Of a stretch of 64,000 nt of DNA, positions 10,850 through 22,381 are shown in pieces. This DNA comes from Hymenopellis radicata (Eukaryota > Basidiomycota > Agaricomycetes > Agaricales > Physalacriaceae). Both the position numbers and the translations under genes were made by a program. The stretch is from NCBI GenBank assembly GCA_015501595.1, contig JADNRX010000242.1:20613-84612 (forward strand). Direction: 5' to 3'. The notes under the pieces were generated by a model that was not told where the DNA came from, searched no databases, and was given only the letters and a program-made list of their open reading frames with translations. Positions within the stretch are counted from its first letter, which is position 1; every line of letters starts with the position of its first letter.

Positions 10850-12969
10850 ACCCGTCCAGCCCTTCCTGAGTTGAGGTATCCACTTCGGGCTCCAGCGCTA
10901 CCTGTTCCACGACTGGGGGTGGCTCCGTCGCTACCTGTTCCTCGACTGGGGGTGGCTCCGGTGCTTGGATACTGGCTGTCCGTGATCGTTCAGCCTGAGG
11001 TGGCTCAACGGACGCTCGTTGTACGATAGGAGAACCGGGGAGCACACCAGGAGATCCAGGGAGCGCGCCCAGAGATGCTGGGGGCACACGCGGAGACCGG
11101 GAGCACACCAGGAGATGCTCGAGGCGCCTCCGACAAGGCTCTAGGCATTTCCCCTCCTCCCTGCTCCTCTATCTGGACTGGAGTCGTCGCTGTCTCTTCC
11201 TGAAGCACTCCCTCTGTCTCTGGTTCGTTCACGACAGGCGAGGGTTCTCGGGGCGGCGTTCTCGCTGGGATGGGCAACCGCTCTGGGCTGGGGAATCGTA
11301 GTCTATATCCTCCTCGGTGTCTGGCACGATTCTTCTATGTTCGTCCTTCTTGTAGTGGTAGAGCATGTCGTAGTAAGCTCTGGTCGTCGAACTATACGCT
11401 TTGAGGCCGTAGAAGAAACGCCTAAAATTGAGGAGTTCCCCACTCATCAGCCTACGGCTTGGGAATCTTCCGTCGGGGCTCGGTGGCCGGAGTTGTCGGA
11501 TTGCCCTCGCCTGTTCTCGAATCGTCCCCTCCATTCGTTCCACCTTCTGCTCCAATTGCTCTATCTTTTCTTCCGCTGTTAGCTGCGGTGGCGCGGGAGG
11601 AAAGGGGAATAGGGTTCTGGGGAAGGTCAAGCGTTCTCACGGGTTTTAGTCCGTAGTACAAATCCGCGAAGGTGGGCCTTGGCTTTTGCCTCTCTTGGCT
11701 TGTGGATTGCAGTTTCGAGGACGAGGCCACAGGAGAAGCGGGACTCGCGGTCGTTTTCCTTCGCGTTTCGAAGAGGGCCGGGGAGAACTGGAGGGAGATC
11801 TTGTCGTACGCTTCTCCGCTCCTCCTTTGGGGGTGGTGCGGGAGTGTGCGTCCTGGAGACCGGTCCTTCCGATTGCGACTCCTCTTCGACTGCTGGGGAC
11901 TCGTCTGGAGTGTTGGCGCGGGTCTCCTCTTCTTCCAGTTCCTGCGGACTAGCCTCTCGCTTTGCCTTGCGTTTGGATGAACCAGCAGCTGGCTGAATTA
12001 CCGTCAAGGAGGGGCCCGGTTCGCATTTCCTCCGGTTTTCTCTACACCTCTTGCAGCTCTTCGCTCTTCCCGTCCCATCCCAGATGCACTGTTCGCGACG
12101 CCTGACGCATTCTAAACACGGCGGCTTATCCGCGTGTGGCAGAGAACGGTCCGGCTTGTTCGGAGAACTCGGGCGTTGCGCCACCTGTCTCGGGTAGGGG
12201 TTCGGATTTTGACGCGAGCGAGTCTTCTTGCGCTCCGCAATGGACTCCTCTGGTTCGCGAGGGAGGGCTGTCAGTGGGGAAAGGCGATGAAGGGTTCTTC
12301 GCGAGGAATCGGGGATAGCGGCTGTGCACGCCAATCAGATCGGTCTTCGTAAGTATTGGGGAAGAGGAGGATCGAGACCTTTTGTTCTTTCTTTTTCCTC
12401 TTTTCTGGGGCGGGATGAGACGGTTTGGATTTGGCGGCGGGTGCGGGGCTGTCTTCTTGGCTTCTTATGCTAGGCTCGTTCTCCGTTGGTACCGTAGTCG
12501 GTTCTGACCGCCGCTTTCGCTTTGGACGAGAGGTCGTCTCCGACATTGGCTCAGGAGGAGCTGGTGGCGACGCCGGGGCGTACTGCGCGAACCCAGGTTC
12601 CATGTCCTCCATGGCTCCGTCGCCTCTGTCTCTCTATTTTCCGCGTCAATCTTTCCGCTTTCCTTAGATCTAAAACCGGGCGACTTACCTCTGGCTGCAG
12701 GAGATCCGCTACCTCAGCGAATACGTCATCCAACCAGTGAAGCGCGGTGGCGTACTGCTCTTCATCGAAAGGATGTTGTTCCAGGCGGCTGCGGACACGA
12801 ATAAGGAAATACGGAGTGTCCGTCTCACTTTCCGATAGCAACAGGAGACACTCGTGATTATCGGCTATGAGGGAGGCCCATTCTAAGTCGAATTCGAAGG
12901 CCAGGTCCTTGTGCAGTCCCTGCAGCGACTGTGGTATCGGAGATCGCTATTTCGGTTGGCGAAGACCAT
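10850..12969 (-). CDS. Zn2Cys6-like/coiled-coil paralog 6 (probably frame-damaged)
   Basis: An N-terminal domain starts at an ATG near 12969 (MVFANRN) and carries the shared tail motif ALHWLDDVFAE at about 12725. An intron begins GTAAGTCGCC after the LLQPE codons (about 12690). A Pro/Lys-rich linker with KRKRR and KRKKK follows. The cysteine cluster CLEC-x6-CIW...CKRC-x6-C (about 12040-12120) has the spacing C-x2-C-x6-C-x10-C-x2-C-x6-C, close to the fungal Zn(II)2Cys6 binuclear cluster. Next come an acidic segment and a coiled coil (KIEQLEQKVERMEGTIREQ, about 11510-11565). At least two frame changes not obviously explained by introns (about 12300 and 11280) suggest decay. Known Zn2Cys6 proteins bind DNA as dimers; such a role here is inference. 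Confidence 0.5.
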
Positions 12970-13240
12970 ATTGACTGTAGTTGCGACAGAGGGATGATGT
13001 GGTTGTTCTGAATTCCAACAAGGGTCTTGTTAAGGATTCGAACTCCGCAACTGCGGTCCGATCGCTACTATAAGCTCCGATGTCTTAAATTACTCGGCCT
13101 TCAAGCTTCAAGCACATGTCTTTCGCTTGCTTGAAGCTTTCGTAAAATATAAATAAAGGTTGTATTCCAAATGAATTCTTATTCGGGTTTTTATCTCAAG
13201 AAGGTGTAGCTACGCTGTCAAATTGTCCACTATTTCTTGT
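12970..13240. other. Spacer between paralogs 5 and 6 with a strong hairpin
   Basis: A/T-rich spacer holding a perfect 11-bp inverted repeat, AAGCTTCAAGC (13103-13113) and GCTTGAAGCTT (13129-13139), with a 15-nt loop followed by A/T-rich DNA. It may act in 3' end formation for paralog 5, or be the scar of a small foldback element. Otherwise empty. Confidence 0.4.
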
Positions 13241-14712
13241 CTATCCCTCTCGATCGTCTTCAGAGCCTATCCACTCTCCTTGTTGTAGACGGAGATAGTA
13301 GTCCTGCTCTGCTCGTAAGTCCACTCTAGCTCGTTCCAACTGAGCGCCTTGATCCACCACTGTTCGTTTTAAAACCACAACCTCGTTTTCTAGAGCCATT
13401 AGACGGTTCAACACTGAGTCGTGGGGTATCGACGAAGGCTGTGTCATCGGCGCAGGGTAGTAGGAGGAGGAATAGTCTCCCCTTCCCCAGTTCTGGAATA
13501 GACTTCTGGAGGGCGACCAAACCAGTCACGCTGTTCCGTCGGTCTTTCTCCCCAATTGGATGGTCCAGCAGCCAGCGGAGAAGGTGTCTTCCTGAATGAG
13601 CGGGTCCTGCTGAATAGCCCTCTTCCTTCAAAAGGCTCCGGAAACAGGTCCTCTTCTATCGGGATTGGATGAAGGGCATCCTGCGGCCTTTTCAGTTGGG
13701 GGTACCGGCTCGAAGGAGGAGGTGGATGAGGTGTCTTGGTCCCAGGCGTTCCTCTGGCCTTTCTAGATTTAAATCCTTCCTCGTCGACCACTTCTTGTCC
13801 CCAGGCTTCCCATCTCCGCCTAGCGTCCTTTCTGACAGGACTTTCGTTCGGATCCGTACGTAGAGGTCCCTGCGGACGAACCCGAGTCAGCACCGCTGGT
13901 TTCCCAGGCTGGAGAGGGGAGAACCAGAGTTCTACCAGCTTTCCGCGATAAGGAGAGCCTCGTACCGTTTGTCTAGTCGTCGCGACCGTCTTCCTGGTTT
14001 GTATCTGGACGACGGGAGTTTGCTTCTGGGGTTTGTTCGAGGTTCCTTGCTCTATGGCAATGCTTCGAGTAACCATCCGCCGTTCTGGCTCTGCGGTCGT
14101 CGGGTTTTCCGTCTTTTTCTTCTTCTGAGGATTGCCTGGATTCTCCTTCGCTCGCTGCTTAGCCGGGGTCTCTGCCTGAGATCCTGACGGTTGACTCGTC
14201 TTTCGTCGTGTCTGCGGGGATGGCGTGGAGGTCCGGAGCTCCTCAGGGGATGGGGTTTCTTCCCGAGGTCTCTTCGCGGGTTTTGACGCGTCTTCCGTCG
14301 ACCTGTCCTTTCTTTTTCTCGGACTTGTCTTGGGAGTGGCTTTTTCGGATCTCGACGCCGTAACCTTGCGTCTGCGTCATCCTGCGCCGGGTTAGCTCTA
14401 GAACTTCTTTCTTGGTTCCTGTCGTACCTCTTTTAGCAGCTCTATAACCGCTTCTGCGAAGATGTCATCCAGCCAGTGTAGAGCCGAGACATAATCACTT
14501 TGCGGAAAGTCTTGTCGCGAGCGAAGTAGCTCTCGTACTCTGTCCAGAAGCTTTCCAGGATTTTCTTGGTCGCGAGCTAGCGCAAGGACTTTGTCGGGAT
14601 CCAATGCTACTTGCGTCGCGTCTTTAACCGTGATCCTGACCTGGTATTCCGCTGGAAGAGATTCCTCGGTCAGACGATAGCGTAGTTCTTTATTCCTGTT
14701 AGCCAAAGCCAT
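13241..14712 (-). CDS. Array paralog 5, cysteine cluster missing
   Basis: The probable start is the ATG at 14712 (MALANRNKELRY, matching the starts of paralogs 3 and 6). The N-terminal domain reaches SALHWLDDIFAEA at about 14460. A long basic, Pro-rich middle follows (13444-14076 shows RRWEAWGQEVVDEEG). The last exon (13241-13447) is a coiled coil (LNRLMALENEVVVLKRTVVDQG). The C-x2-C-x6-C pairs of its neighbours are absent in all three frames I checked between 14398 and 13444, so this copy has lost the zinc cluster or holds it in an unrecognised form. Exon boundaries between 14398 and 14076 are unclear. Confidence 0.45.
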
Positions 14713-14914
14713 CGGGTTAGCGGAAGCCTTCGTATTTCGTTGCAGGACCAGAGTCAATGTTGGATTTCCGATCGGTTCCTAAGTCCAACTTCCTCGTGAC
14801 TGTGATGTCATCGCACTATTTTTGGTTTCCACGAATAAACACAAAAGCGAAAATTGAAAATTTGAAAAATTTTCGGGCTAGGTAGCTAACTCTACTACCT
14901 CCCCGGTAAACTTT

Positions 14915-15950
14915 TTAGCTGACAACGTCCCGTTGTCTTCTGTCTCTTTTTCGCCAATCCTTCCTCTGGAATTCCTGTCGTTCTCGTTTTCCATCTTTTA
15001 GCTCGAGGAGTTCTTCGCTCAGTTTAGTCCACTCGCTCAATTGCTCCGCCTGCCTCTTCTTGAGATTCGAAACTTCTTTGCGGATTTCGCGGAGTTCCTT
15101 CAAGAGAGGGCCCCCTGCTTCGGCCAAGAGCATTTCGATCTTTCGCGTTTTAGCCGTCGTCATCGTCTGCGTTCTGCCCAATTCCATGTGCGCTGTTGCT
15201 TGGTCTTTCGCATTGCTTTCTGCTTCATAGGTCAATCTTCGGTCTCCGCAGGATGGTATTATTACCTGCTTGTTCCGGCGTTTCCTTAAGATTCCTTAAT
15301 TTGCATTTCTGTTTCTTGATTTGGCATTCCAAACAGCTCGAGCCCCTCATCTTCTTTCCAATAGGGAGGTGGCATCGCTCTCCGGCACCGTAGCAACGTT
15401 CGCAAATTTCGTCGGTCGCTCCATACATTGATTTTTCCGATCTCGTGGTAGCTCTGTGCTCTGGCGTACTTGTTGGATGGGAAAATGATTCTTCTGTCCA
15501 GTTTTCTGCGAGGATGGGGTATGGGTTTTCCTCCCATCCTGCGTCTTTTCTTCGCGCTCGAATCTTCATCTCCAGACAATCGTTCGCCGCCAAGACCTGA
15601 CATCTCAGCCAATCCAGGAAGGATTCGTGGTTTTTGATATCAAATCTATTTTTGTTCTGGAGGAGCTGGTAGACTTCGAGGCTAGAGGCGTGGCCTCGTA
15701 GTTCGACAAGAGCAGTTCCGGGTTCTGGTAAATCCCTTCAGCCAACTCCGCCGCGTTTTGCTGCGCGCGGCTCGGTTTACCTGCCGGAATGTCGGGTACT
15801 GCTGGCATTTCGCAACTTTGGATATGGAGCAGGATCCTGGCTGTCGGCGTAAGGATAGACTGTTCGTTTGTATTCTTCACGTATTGTCAGGTACCCCTTG
15901 CTCTTTCCTGCTTCCTCGGCCATCACCCATGCGGCAGCGCCGCTTATCAT
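14915..15950 (-). CDS. Zn2Cys6-like/coiled-coil paralog 4
   Basis: The start is placed at the ATG at 15950 (a second ATG nine codons later gives MAEEAGKSKGYL). A diverged N-terminal domain ends in ESFLDWLRCQ (about 15610), the counterpart of ALHWLDDVF in its relatives. The cysteine cluster reads CERC-x6-C...CLEC-x6-C at about 15310-15400, with 12 residues between the two halves; the Trp after the third Cys of its relatives is missing. Exon 3 (14915-15235) is a coiled coil (KELREIRKEVSNLKKRQAEQ). Frames shift between N-domain segments around 15780, where an intron or indel must lie. Function unknown. Confidence 0.45.
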
Positions 15951-17432
15951 ATTAGGATTTTATCTAAAGCTTCCTTTTAAATACCTTCAGCTTATTCTGG
16001 CATTTATCTAGTTCCTGCATCAAGTTTACCGCTTTCTCTTGCTGCTCGCGTGCTCTCTTCAGCATCTTTGCCCATTTGCCCCGGCGTTCTTCGCTCTGCT
16101 CCGTTTCTTCCATTTCGCTAGCCTTCCTTTTTGTGCTCTGTTTACGCGTCGAGTCGGGAGTCCCATCTTGGAAATTTTCCGGGAGTAGACTCGGTACAAA
16201 GCGTGTCATCGGCTTTTCTTCCGTCTTGTGAGGAGGGCCGAAAGTCGCGGTCCTCGCCCCCGTGCATTTCAAGCGCAGGTCGCTACAGTGATCACAAAAG
16301 GTTAAAGGTCTCCCAAGTGAATACTGCCAGGTGCAGGTGAATTTACTATTCCGGCATTGGTGGCATGCCCTTTGGTGATACGCCGGATCTGCGAAATTTC
16401 GGCGGTACTCCTCTTCGTAGGGGCCTGCCTTTTTCTTCTTCTGTTTCTTCTCCACCGTGTTCCCCTTCGGAATATCAATTCGATCATCCTCTTCTGTCGT
16501 CTGAACTTTCTCGTTCAAGACTTCATCGCGCTCCTCCGTTGACGCCTGCTCTTTTGGCGACTTCGGTTCTAGAGTGTCGGATGGGGTCGGTGGTTCGTTT
16601 AGGATATCCGGGAAGGGCTGGACGTGATCATCATCGTTTGCGCGTTCTGCACAAAGGAGTTTGGGGTCAATAGTGCCTTGTGGTGGGACAACCTCCTTGA
16701 CTGGGAATGGGATTGCGTCCAGTAAGTGGCGCAGGCGCTCGAAGGCTTCAGCAAGTTCGTTGGGTGCCGGATCTGTCGTGGGGGTTCTGTTAACTCCCCC
16801 GGTGACCAAGTTCCGAAGATCGCCTTTCTAAGTGCTTTATCGAAGATATCGTCCAGCCAATGTTTGGCCGACTGGTATTCGTTTCTCGGGAAGTTTACTT
16901 GGTCGTTTACCGAGTGATAGATTCGGTTTATAAACGATCTAGAGCTTTCTTCTGTGATCATGCAATACAGCAGGTCTGAGTAATCCTGCACCATTTCCGC
17001 CCAGTCGTTATCGAAACTATATCGGTATCGCGTTGGAAGGACCTCGCGCGAGTGCATCAGGAAAGGCCTATATGCCTTAAGGCATCTTAAGATTCATGTT
17101 GTTTGAACATGAAACTTAAAGCTACAAAAGGCTCCTAAAGCTCCAAAGAGCTCCAAAGACATCCTGAAGCTGGTGTATCATAGCTATAAAACTTAAAGCA
17201 GCCAAAAGGCGGCAAAAGATGCCTAAAGATAACTTTAGATATGGGCTTCGAACATATCTATCCTAAGACAACTTAAGACTTGCAGCATCATTACAATCAA
17301 CTTAAGACATTGAAAGACGTCTTAATGCAACTTCATACAGATGCTGCAAGTATATCTATTCTCAAGCAGCTTCAGACTGAAAGACTTCAAGCAAATATTA
17401 TTATATAGCCAGATTAAATATATAAATACAGT

Positions 17433-18217
17433 TCATGGCCACGACTCATCCATCCCCGCCCTTGAGCCCAACCTCATCTGACAGCACGTCATCCCCTCAA
17501 ATACCATCAACACTTTAAAGAGAGCAGAGCAGACGAGACGTCTAGTACTCTCAACAACTCTCGCACGAAGCGCTGAAGAACAGTCATTAGTGTCCACCAT
17601 ACCCATGAGCAGAGAGCGACTCGCCTTTCCACCGTGGCCGCCGTTCTTGCCGCCATTTGCACCATTACCTGCAGCTGCGACGGCACCTGCAGTTGCGCCA
17701 GTACCTGCAGCCGCGCCGGTACCTGCAGCCGCGCCGGTACCTGCAGCCGCGCCGGTACCTGCAGCCGCGCCGTTACCTGCATTATTGTTCTTGCCGTTCT
17801 TGCCATTGTTACCGCCAGCCACTCCAGCAGTAGCGACAGTGAAGTAGCTGCAGTCGTCGAGACTGCCGGGCTGAGCTACGGGCTGATGGTTAGACGAAGA
17901 GTTGATCGAGCATATCCGGTCTGAGGCGCAATTAGGATACGATATGAGGAGCAAGAAAATCGACTTACAACACACCCGCACGAAGTCCGTTGGTGACATC
18001 GGCCGTAACCACACCGTTCTGGGCAGCGCCGTTGAAGCGGGTAGTTGGATTGCTGATGGGGAAAGGATGCAACGAGGGGGACCGATCTTGGCACGGTTAC
18101 AATGTAAGGAAGGAGGGGAAAGCGGAGCTGTTGGAGTTGCGACTGCGCCAGCCCGACGAGAGCTCTCCGTCGCTAAGTTCGATACCACCGCAGAGTTTTG
18201 GCTCCGTGAAGGTGGAG
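17433..18217 (-). pseudogene. Captured gene fragment inside element X copy 2 (Gly/Asn/Ala-rich protein)
   Basis: Three exons can be joined by eye. Exon one ends at 18101 (motifs FTEPKLCGGIELSDGELSSGW), a 48-nt intron spans 18053-18100, and exon two covers 17969-18052 (FNGAAQNGVVTADVTNGLRAG). A second intron (17863-17968) leads to exon three (LDDCSYFTVATAGVAGGNNG). Exon three then runs into a GTGAAA repeat and a GGKNGGHGGK linker before stopping at 17433. Splice sites are consensus-like and frames agree, so this has been a real gene, probably of a secreted type given the Cys pairs and low-complexity linker (inference). The start codon and any signal peptide were not found. Position inside the element suggests capture. 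Confidence 0.42.
17665..17780 (-). repeat. 18-bp minisatellite encoding GTGAAA
   Basis: Four near-identical 18-nt units containing GGTACCTGCAGCCGCGCC, flanked by diverged units, inside the third exon of the captured gene. The period is a multiple of three, so the frame survives copy-number change. Confidence 0.85.
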
Positions 18218-20739
18218 CAGACGGACTACACGCCAATGCTGCCCATAATCCAGTCCGCTAAATCTCCCGCAATAAGCCGATTGGGTCAACGTCTGCACCG
18301 GCGAACGTAGGAGATGACCGAGGCGAGCTGACTGCGCTCGTGAATCCAATGACATTGTGAGATGAGGAGCTTTCATATTTCGGGAGGACGGATGGAGGGC
18401 TGGGGGACCCGAATGGACGTACAACACGGCTGCGAGACTCGCTCCCACGAACGCCGATGTTTACGACGCATTGAAAGGCGAGAGTAAAGCGATGGGCCGC
18501 ATGCTTGTCGAATTGCTGGGGATTGAGGGAGGGCACAAGCGACCAAGAGCGACGACTCAAAGTCGGTCGCGGGTGTACTAGATGACGCTGTATCCATGCG
18601 TCGTTTTTGGCCCTCCGACTGCAAGAAGTCGTCGAGGCGGGTCCTCATCTCGTAGATGAGCGCCGTATCCGGGAAGTGTGTTTACGGGGAAGGCGAGGTA
18701 GGAGGTGAGAGGAAAGTGGAAGTGACGCATGCCGCCCACGTTGGTGGGGCCTACGCGTCGTCGTCAACGATGCCACAAGACTATCTCTGTCGCCTCCGTT
18801 GGTATTCGCAATGCTAGTGGAGATGAATGAGATGAAAAAATAAAATGAGTAAATACGTACAGTAAATTGCGTCGCCAGCACACGAGCAGCATCGTTTCAA
18901 ACCTCTCCCAGCCTTGCAGAATTAAGCTGCCAGTGCCTGACTTGACGTCGACTTCTCCTGACGCTGGCCGTTGTCCTGAGCGCATCGTCGATGTTCCCTC
19001 TCGACAATTCCTCCGCTGCTAACATTTCAACAACGTCCACGACGATGGCGGTGCAGCAAGTCGAGCTGTGAATGTGCAGCCTCGTTGGAGGGCTTACGCG
19101 TCCAGCGGGGCCGCCGGGGCTCTTCAAGCCCGCAAACAGTCCGTTCCAATATTTAGTAAGTGGTAAGAGGGAGACGACGCAAAGTCGGTCTCCGTGACCA
19201 TGGGGACGACGCAAAGTCGGTCCCCGGGCGACGACTCAAAGTCAGTCGCGAGAAAAGCGCACAGACAACGCGGTGATAGCGGAAGTATTCTGGTGATGGT
19301 GGTGAGAAGGAGACAGGACGACTCCGAACAGCTTCGATCGCTGTGCGGATCGTTCGGACCGATGACTCCGATCATCAACGGAACGAGCTCGTCGTCGCTC
19401 GGGACAGCGACGACGGGCTCGGAGTGGTGATTTAAGCATCGGGATCTCATGTAGTGTAGTTATATTATATGTGGAAGTAAAAATTCTGGTAATATTACTG
19501 CATGTAAATAAGGAATTAAGCTTACATGGATAGTATCCCATCCAGCCAACACGAAATCGCGCGTTCCAGTGCGCTGTATCTCCCCGACTCCTCGACTCTT
19601 TGATGTATATGTACCTGACAATGATTCTCATTGTTTACAACTCAATTTAGGGCCGCCGCCTATTGCGGTATTTTGTACTTGCTGAAACGATCCCTTTCAC
19701 GAGAGACTCAAGACCTTACATGGCGATCGTCAATCAAGTTCTTACATCTCAAAATTTGTGGAATTCCATAGATAGTTAATTTAGATGCTGATAATGGATC
19801 TTACCCAAGCACAAGCTCTCCCGAGCTATCGTGCGCTTACTATTGTCGTCGTCGTCGCCCAAATTTGGCGGCGGCGACTCGGTCCGCGTATCCGAACAAC
19901 ATTCGCATTAGTCCTTGCACTCTTACCATCACCGTACGCATTCGCCGCGCCCACAAACCATGAGTACGGCCGTCGTGGACGACACCTCCAAGCCCTGGAC
20001 TATGCCTATCGCAGGGCGTAAGCCCCAGAACTTGGGCAGCACACCTCCAAAAATAAGCGCGGATTCAAGCAACAAACCTAGTAACGACAAGGGGTGACGA
20101 AGAGCCCCCTCCGGGGCCCTGGCAGCACGCAGGCTTCACGCGGACTTCAGGCATGGTATTGGGTTGGATTGGAGGCACCGCGTTGTCTGCTGGCAACGCG
20201 GCGCCGTTTGGTGCGTTATATTTCTCGCAATTTTATTTTCTATATCTTTGTGATGCTGACGGCGTCACGAATGCCGTCGACATCAATTTACCCATTCACG
20301 CCAGCTATATGCAGGCTGTATCTCCGCGCCCGAGCCATCTTTTCCATTCCCGTTGCTCAGTCCATTCCCCAGAAATTCTTCGAAGTCCACTTGCCGCCGG
20401 CAGATGAGGCCACGTCAGCCTCACGTGACGGCTGGTTTAAATCCCGATCGGGACACAAAGCGACTTGTCCTCTTACCACCACCCACTTCAATACTCTCCT
20501 TTCAGTTGACGAGCACCGCTGCTATGTGCACGGTGTCACGACTTTGACGCTGCCTTGCGCACGTCGTCCGCTGTGACGCTGCCTTGTGCAGGTCATCTTG
20601 TCGTTGCGGGTCGTCCTCGCAGGTGTGTAGTCTGTTGTTCCCTTTACGTCTGCTGACCCTGTCACTGGCAGTTTGACAATGCTCGAGGACCCGAACGACG
20701 ATGCCCGAGGATGATGACGACACTCAAGAACACCGACGA

Positions 20740-21400
20740 TGCGTCAAGGCGAGTCCCACTCTGGCAGATGTCCGTTTCGACACCCGACAATAACCATACG
20801 AAGCGCCGACAAACCCAAGTTCGCGACAAGTTCACCGAGGACGTCGAGCCCATCCAGGACGACGTTGACACCGATATCGAGGACCACGTCAAGCCAACCG
20901 AGGCCCATCGAGGACGACCTCAAACCTGGCGAGGACGACCTCGAGCTTGACCCCACCGAAAATGAGGACCACCTCAAGCCCACCGACGACGCACTCGTCC
21001 AACCGAGGACGACATCAAGCCCACCGAGGATGACATTGAGCTCGACCCCACCGAGATTGAGGACAATGTCAAGTCCCCCAACAACGCGCTCACCCAGGAT
21101 CACGTCAAGCCAACCGCCACGACGAGGACTTGCTGCGCCGACAACTGATCACATCAAGGACCGACCACATCGAGGACCAACAACGACGAAGAACAAGAAC
21201 CGAGGACTACGCTGAGCACTGACTACGACGGGCATCGGGGACGAGGACACCAAGCATCGAGGAGCGAGGACACCGAGCATCATGGACGACGACATCGAGG
21301 CGGATGGAGGACACGGAGCATCATGGATACCGAGTATCAATAATCGTGGACACGGAGCATCGAGGATCAAGGCCGAGGATGATGCAGCTTAAGGATGCTG
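20740..21400 (-). repeat. GAC-rich degenerate trinucleotide tract of element X copy 2
   Basis: Repeats of ACCGAGGACGAC, AAGCCCACC and CATCGAGGA words, the counterpart in reverse orientation of the GTC-rich tracts at 4236-4530 and 56975-57500. All frames through it are low-complexity Asp/Arg/Ser proteins and are not called as genes. From 21400 to 22060 only CTTAAG-rich subterminal DNA follows. Confidence 0.65.
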
Positions 21401-22381
21401 CTGCTTGAGGACTTCAACAAGACCATGAGGACTGATGACCCGACGAGGATGGAGGACTATGGGCTTGGTGCCATGTGCCACTAAGCATAAGGGTGATGTT
21501 AGTTATGGTGACTAGAGTTATGTTTGTGTATATATAACTATTACTGTGGTGTTTTTATTACTATTAATTGTCATATGTCTTGTTCTTCCTTCTTGTGCTT
21601 CAGCTTAAGAGGATTTCAAGCTTTCTATGATGTATAGACAGCTTTTTAAGCATACTTAAGATAAGGTTCTCGGAACCATCTGCTTTATGCAGCCTTCGGA
21701 GTGCTTTGAAATAGTTTTTTGAGCGCTTTTCAAGTAACTGAAGGACATCCTACAGTCATCTAAGGATAAGGTCCTCAGAGACATCTGCTTTATGCAGCCT
21801 TTGGAGAGCTTTTTAATAGCTTTTTGAGTGCTCTTTGAGTTACCGAAAGGCAGTTTAAAGGCAACTTAAGATAAGGTTCACGGAGACGTATGCTTTAAGT
21901 CAACTTTAGAGAGCTTTTTAAGAGCTTTTAGGATGCCTTAGAGTGTCTTAAGCTGCCTTAAAGCACTCGTCAACGTGAACCTTTGTTTTAAGCGTCTTAT
22001 TAGCTTACTTATCTTTATTATCTTTTCATGTCTTAAGACACTTTAAGTTGCTTAAAGTCGCCTTAAGGCATATAGGCCTTTCGAGATGTGGTATTGGAGT
22101 GTAGCGTTTCTCGACATTATGCACGCACAGGTGGGAAGTAAGTTAAATAACTTACGGCGTTCGTCGGTGGCGCGAAGGGCGTTCTTCGTTCCAAACTGGG
22201 TAACTTGCTGATGCGTTGCCACATGATCGGAAGTAGGGCGAAGGGTGAGATCTCTTCCTCGCGAGCCTGTTCATCACCTATCTTTCCTTGGTTCTTATTA
22301 TAAGTCTATTTCTTGGAGCGTGTCAAATGTCGTTTGACTGCGTGGATTTTAAAAAAAACAGTTGGGTTCTCTGGTTTATTG

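Larger units (their letters stand above)
17062..22081. mobile_element. Large unclassified element X, copy 2 (reverse orientation)
   Basis: Perfect 22-bp terminal inverted repeats, starting AAAGGCCTATATGCCTTAAG at 17062-17083 with the complement at 22060-22081, bound a 5,020-bp insertion inside paralog 3. Both ends are rich in CTTAAG/CCTTAAGG words (17062-17400, 21600-22081). The interior carries a captured-looking gene (17433-18217), GCGTAAGCC hairpins (18731-18760, 19080-19103, 20011-20040), GACTTTGAGTC-type hairpins (18549-18572, 19170-19250), the GGATGGGATACTATC landmark on the minus strand (19525-19540) and a GAC-rich tract. The target duplication is worn (CATCTCG against CACTCGC). No transposase recognised; superfamily unknown. 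Confidence 0.8.
15964..22117 (-). pseudogene. Zn2Cys6-like/coiled-coil paralog 3, split by element X copy 2
   Basis: The first codons (MSRNATLQYHIS, from the ATG at 22117) lie right of element X. The rest of the N-terminal domain resumes at about 17049 (REVLPTRYRY...SAKHWLDDIFDKA). This matches the continuous start of paralog 5 (MALANRNKELRY, then ESLPAEYQ), so the 5-kb element interrupted the gene after about a dozen codons. Downstream comes an acidic linker and the cysteine cluster CHQC-x6-CTW...CDHC-x6-C (about 16270-16365), spacing 12. Then follows a basic, coiled-coil C-terminus (KMLKRAREQQEKAVNLMQEL) ending at 15964. Apart from the insertion the exons look open, which suggests recent damage. 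Confidence 0.55.
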
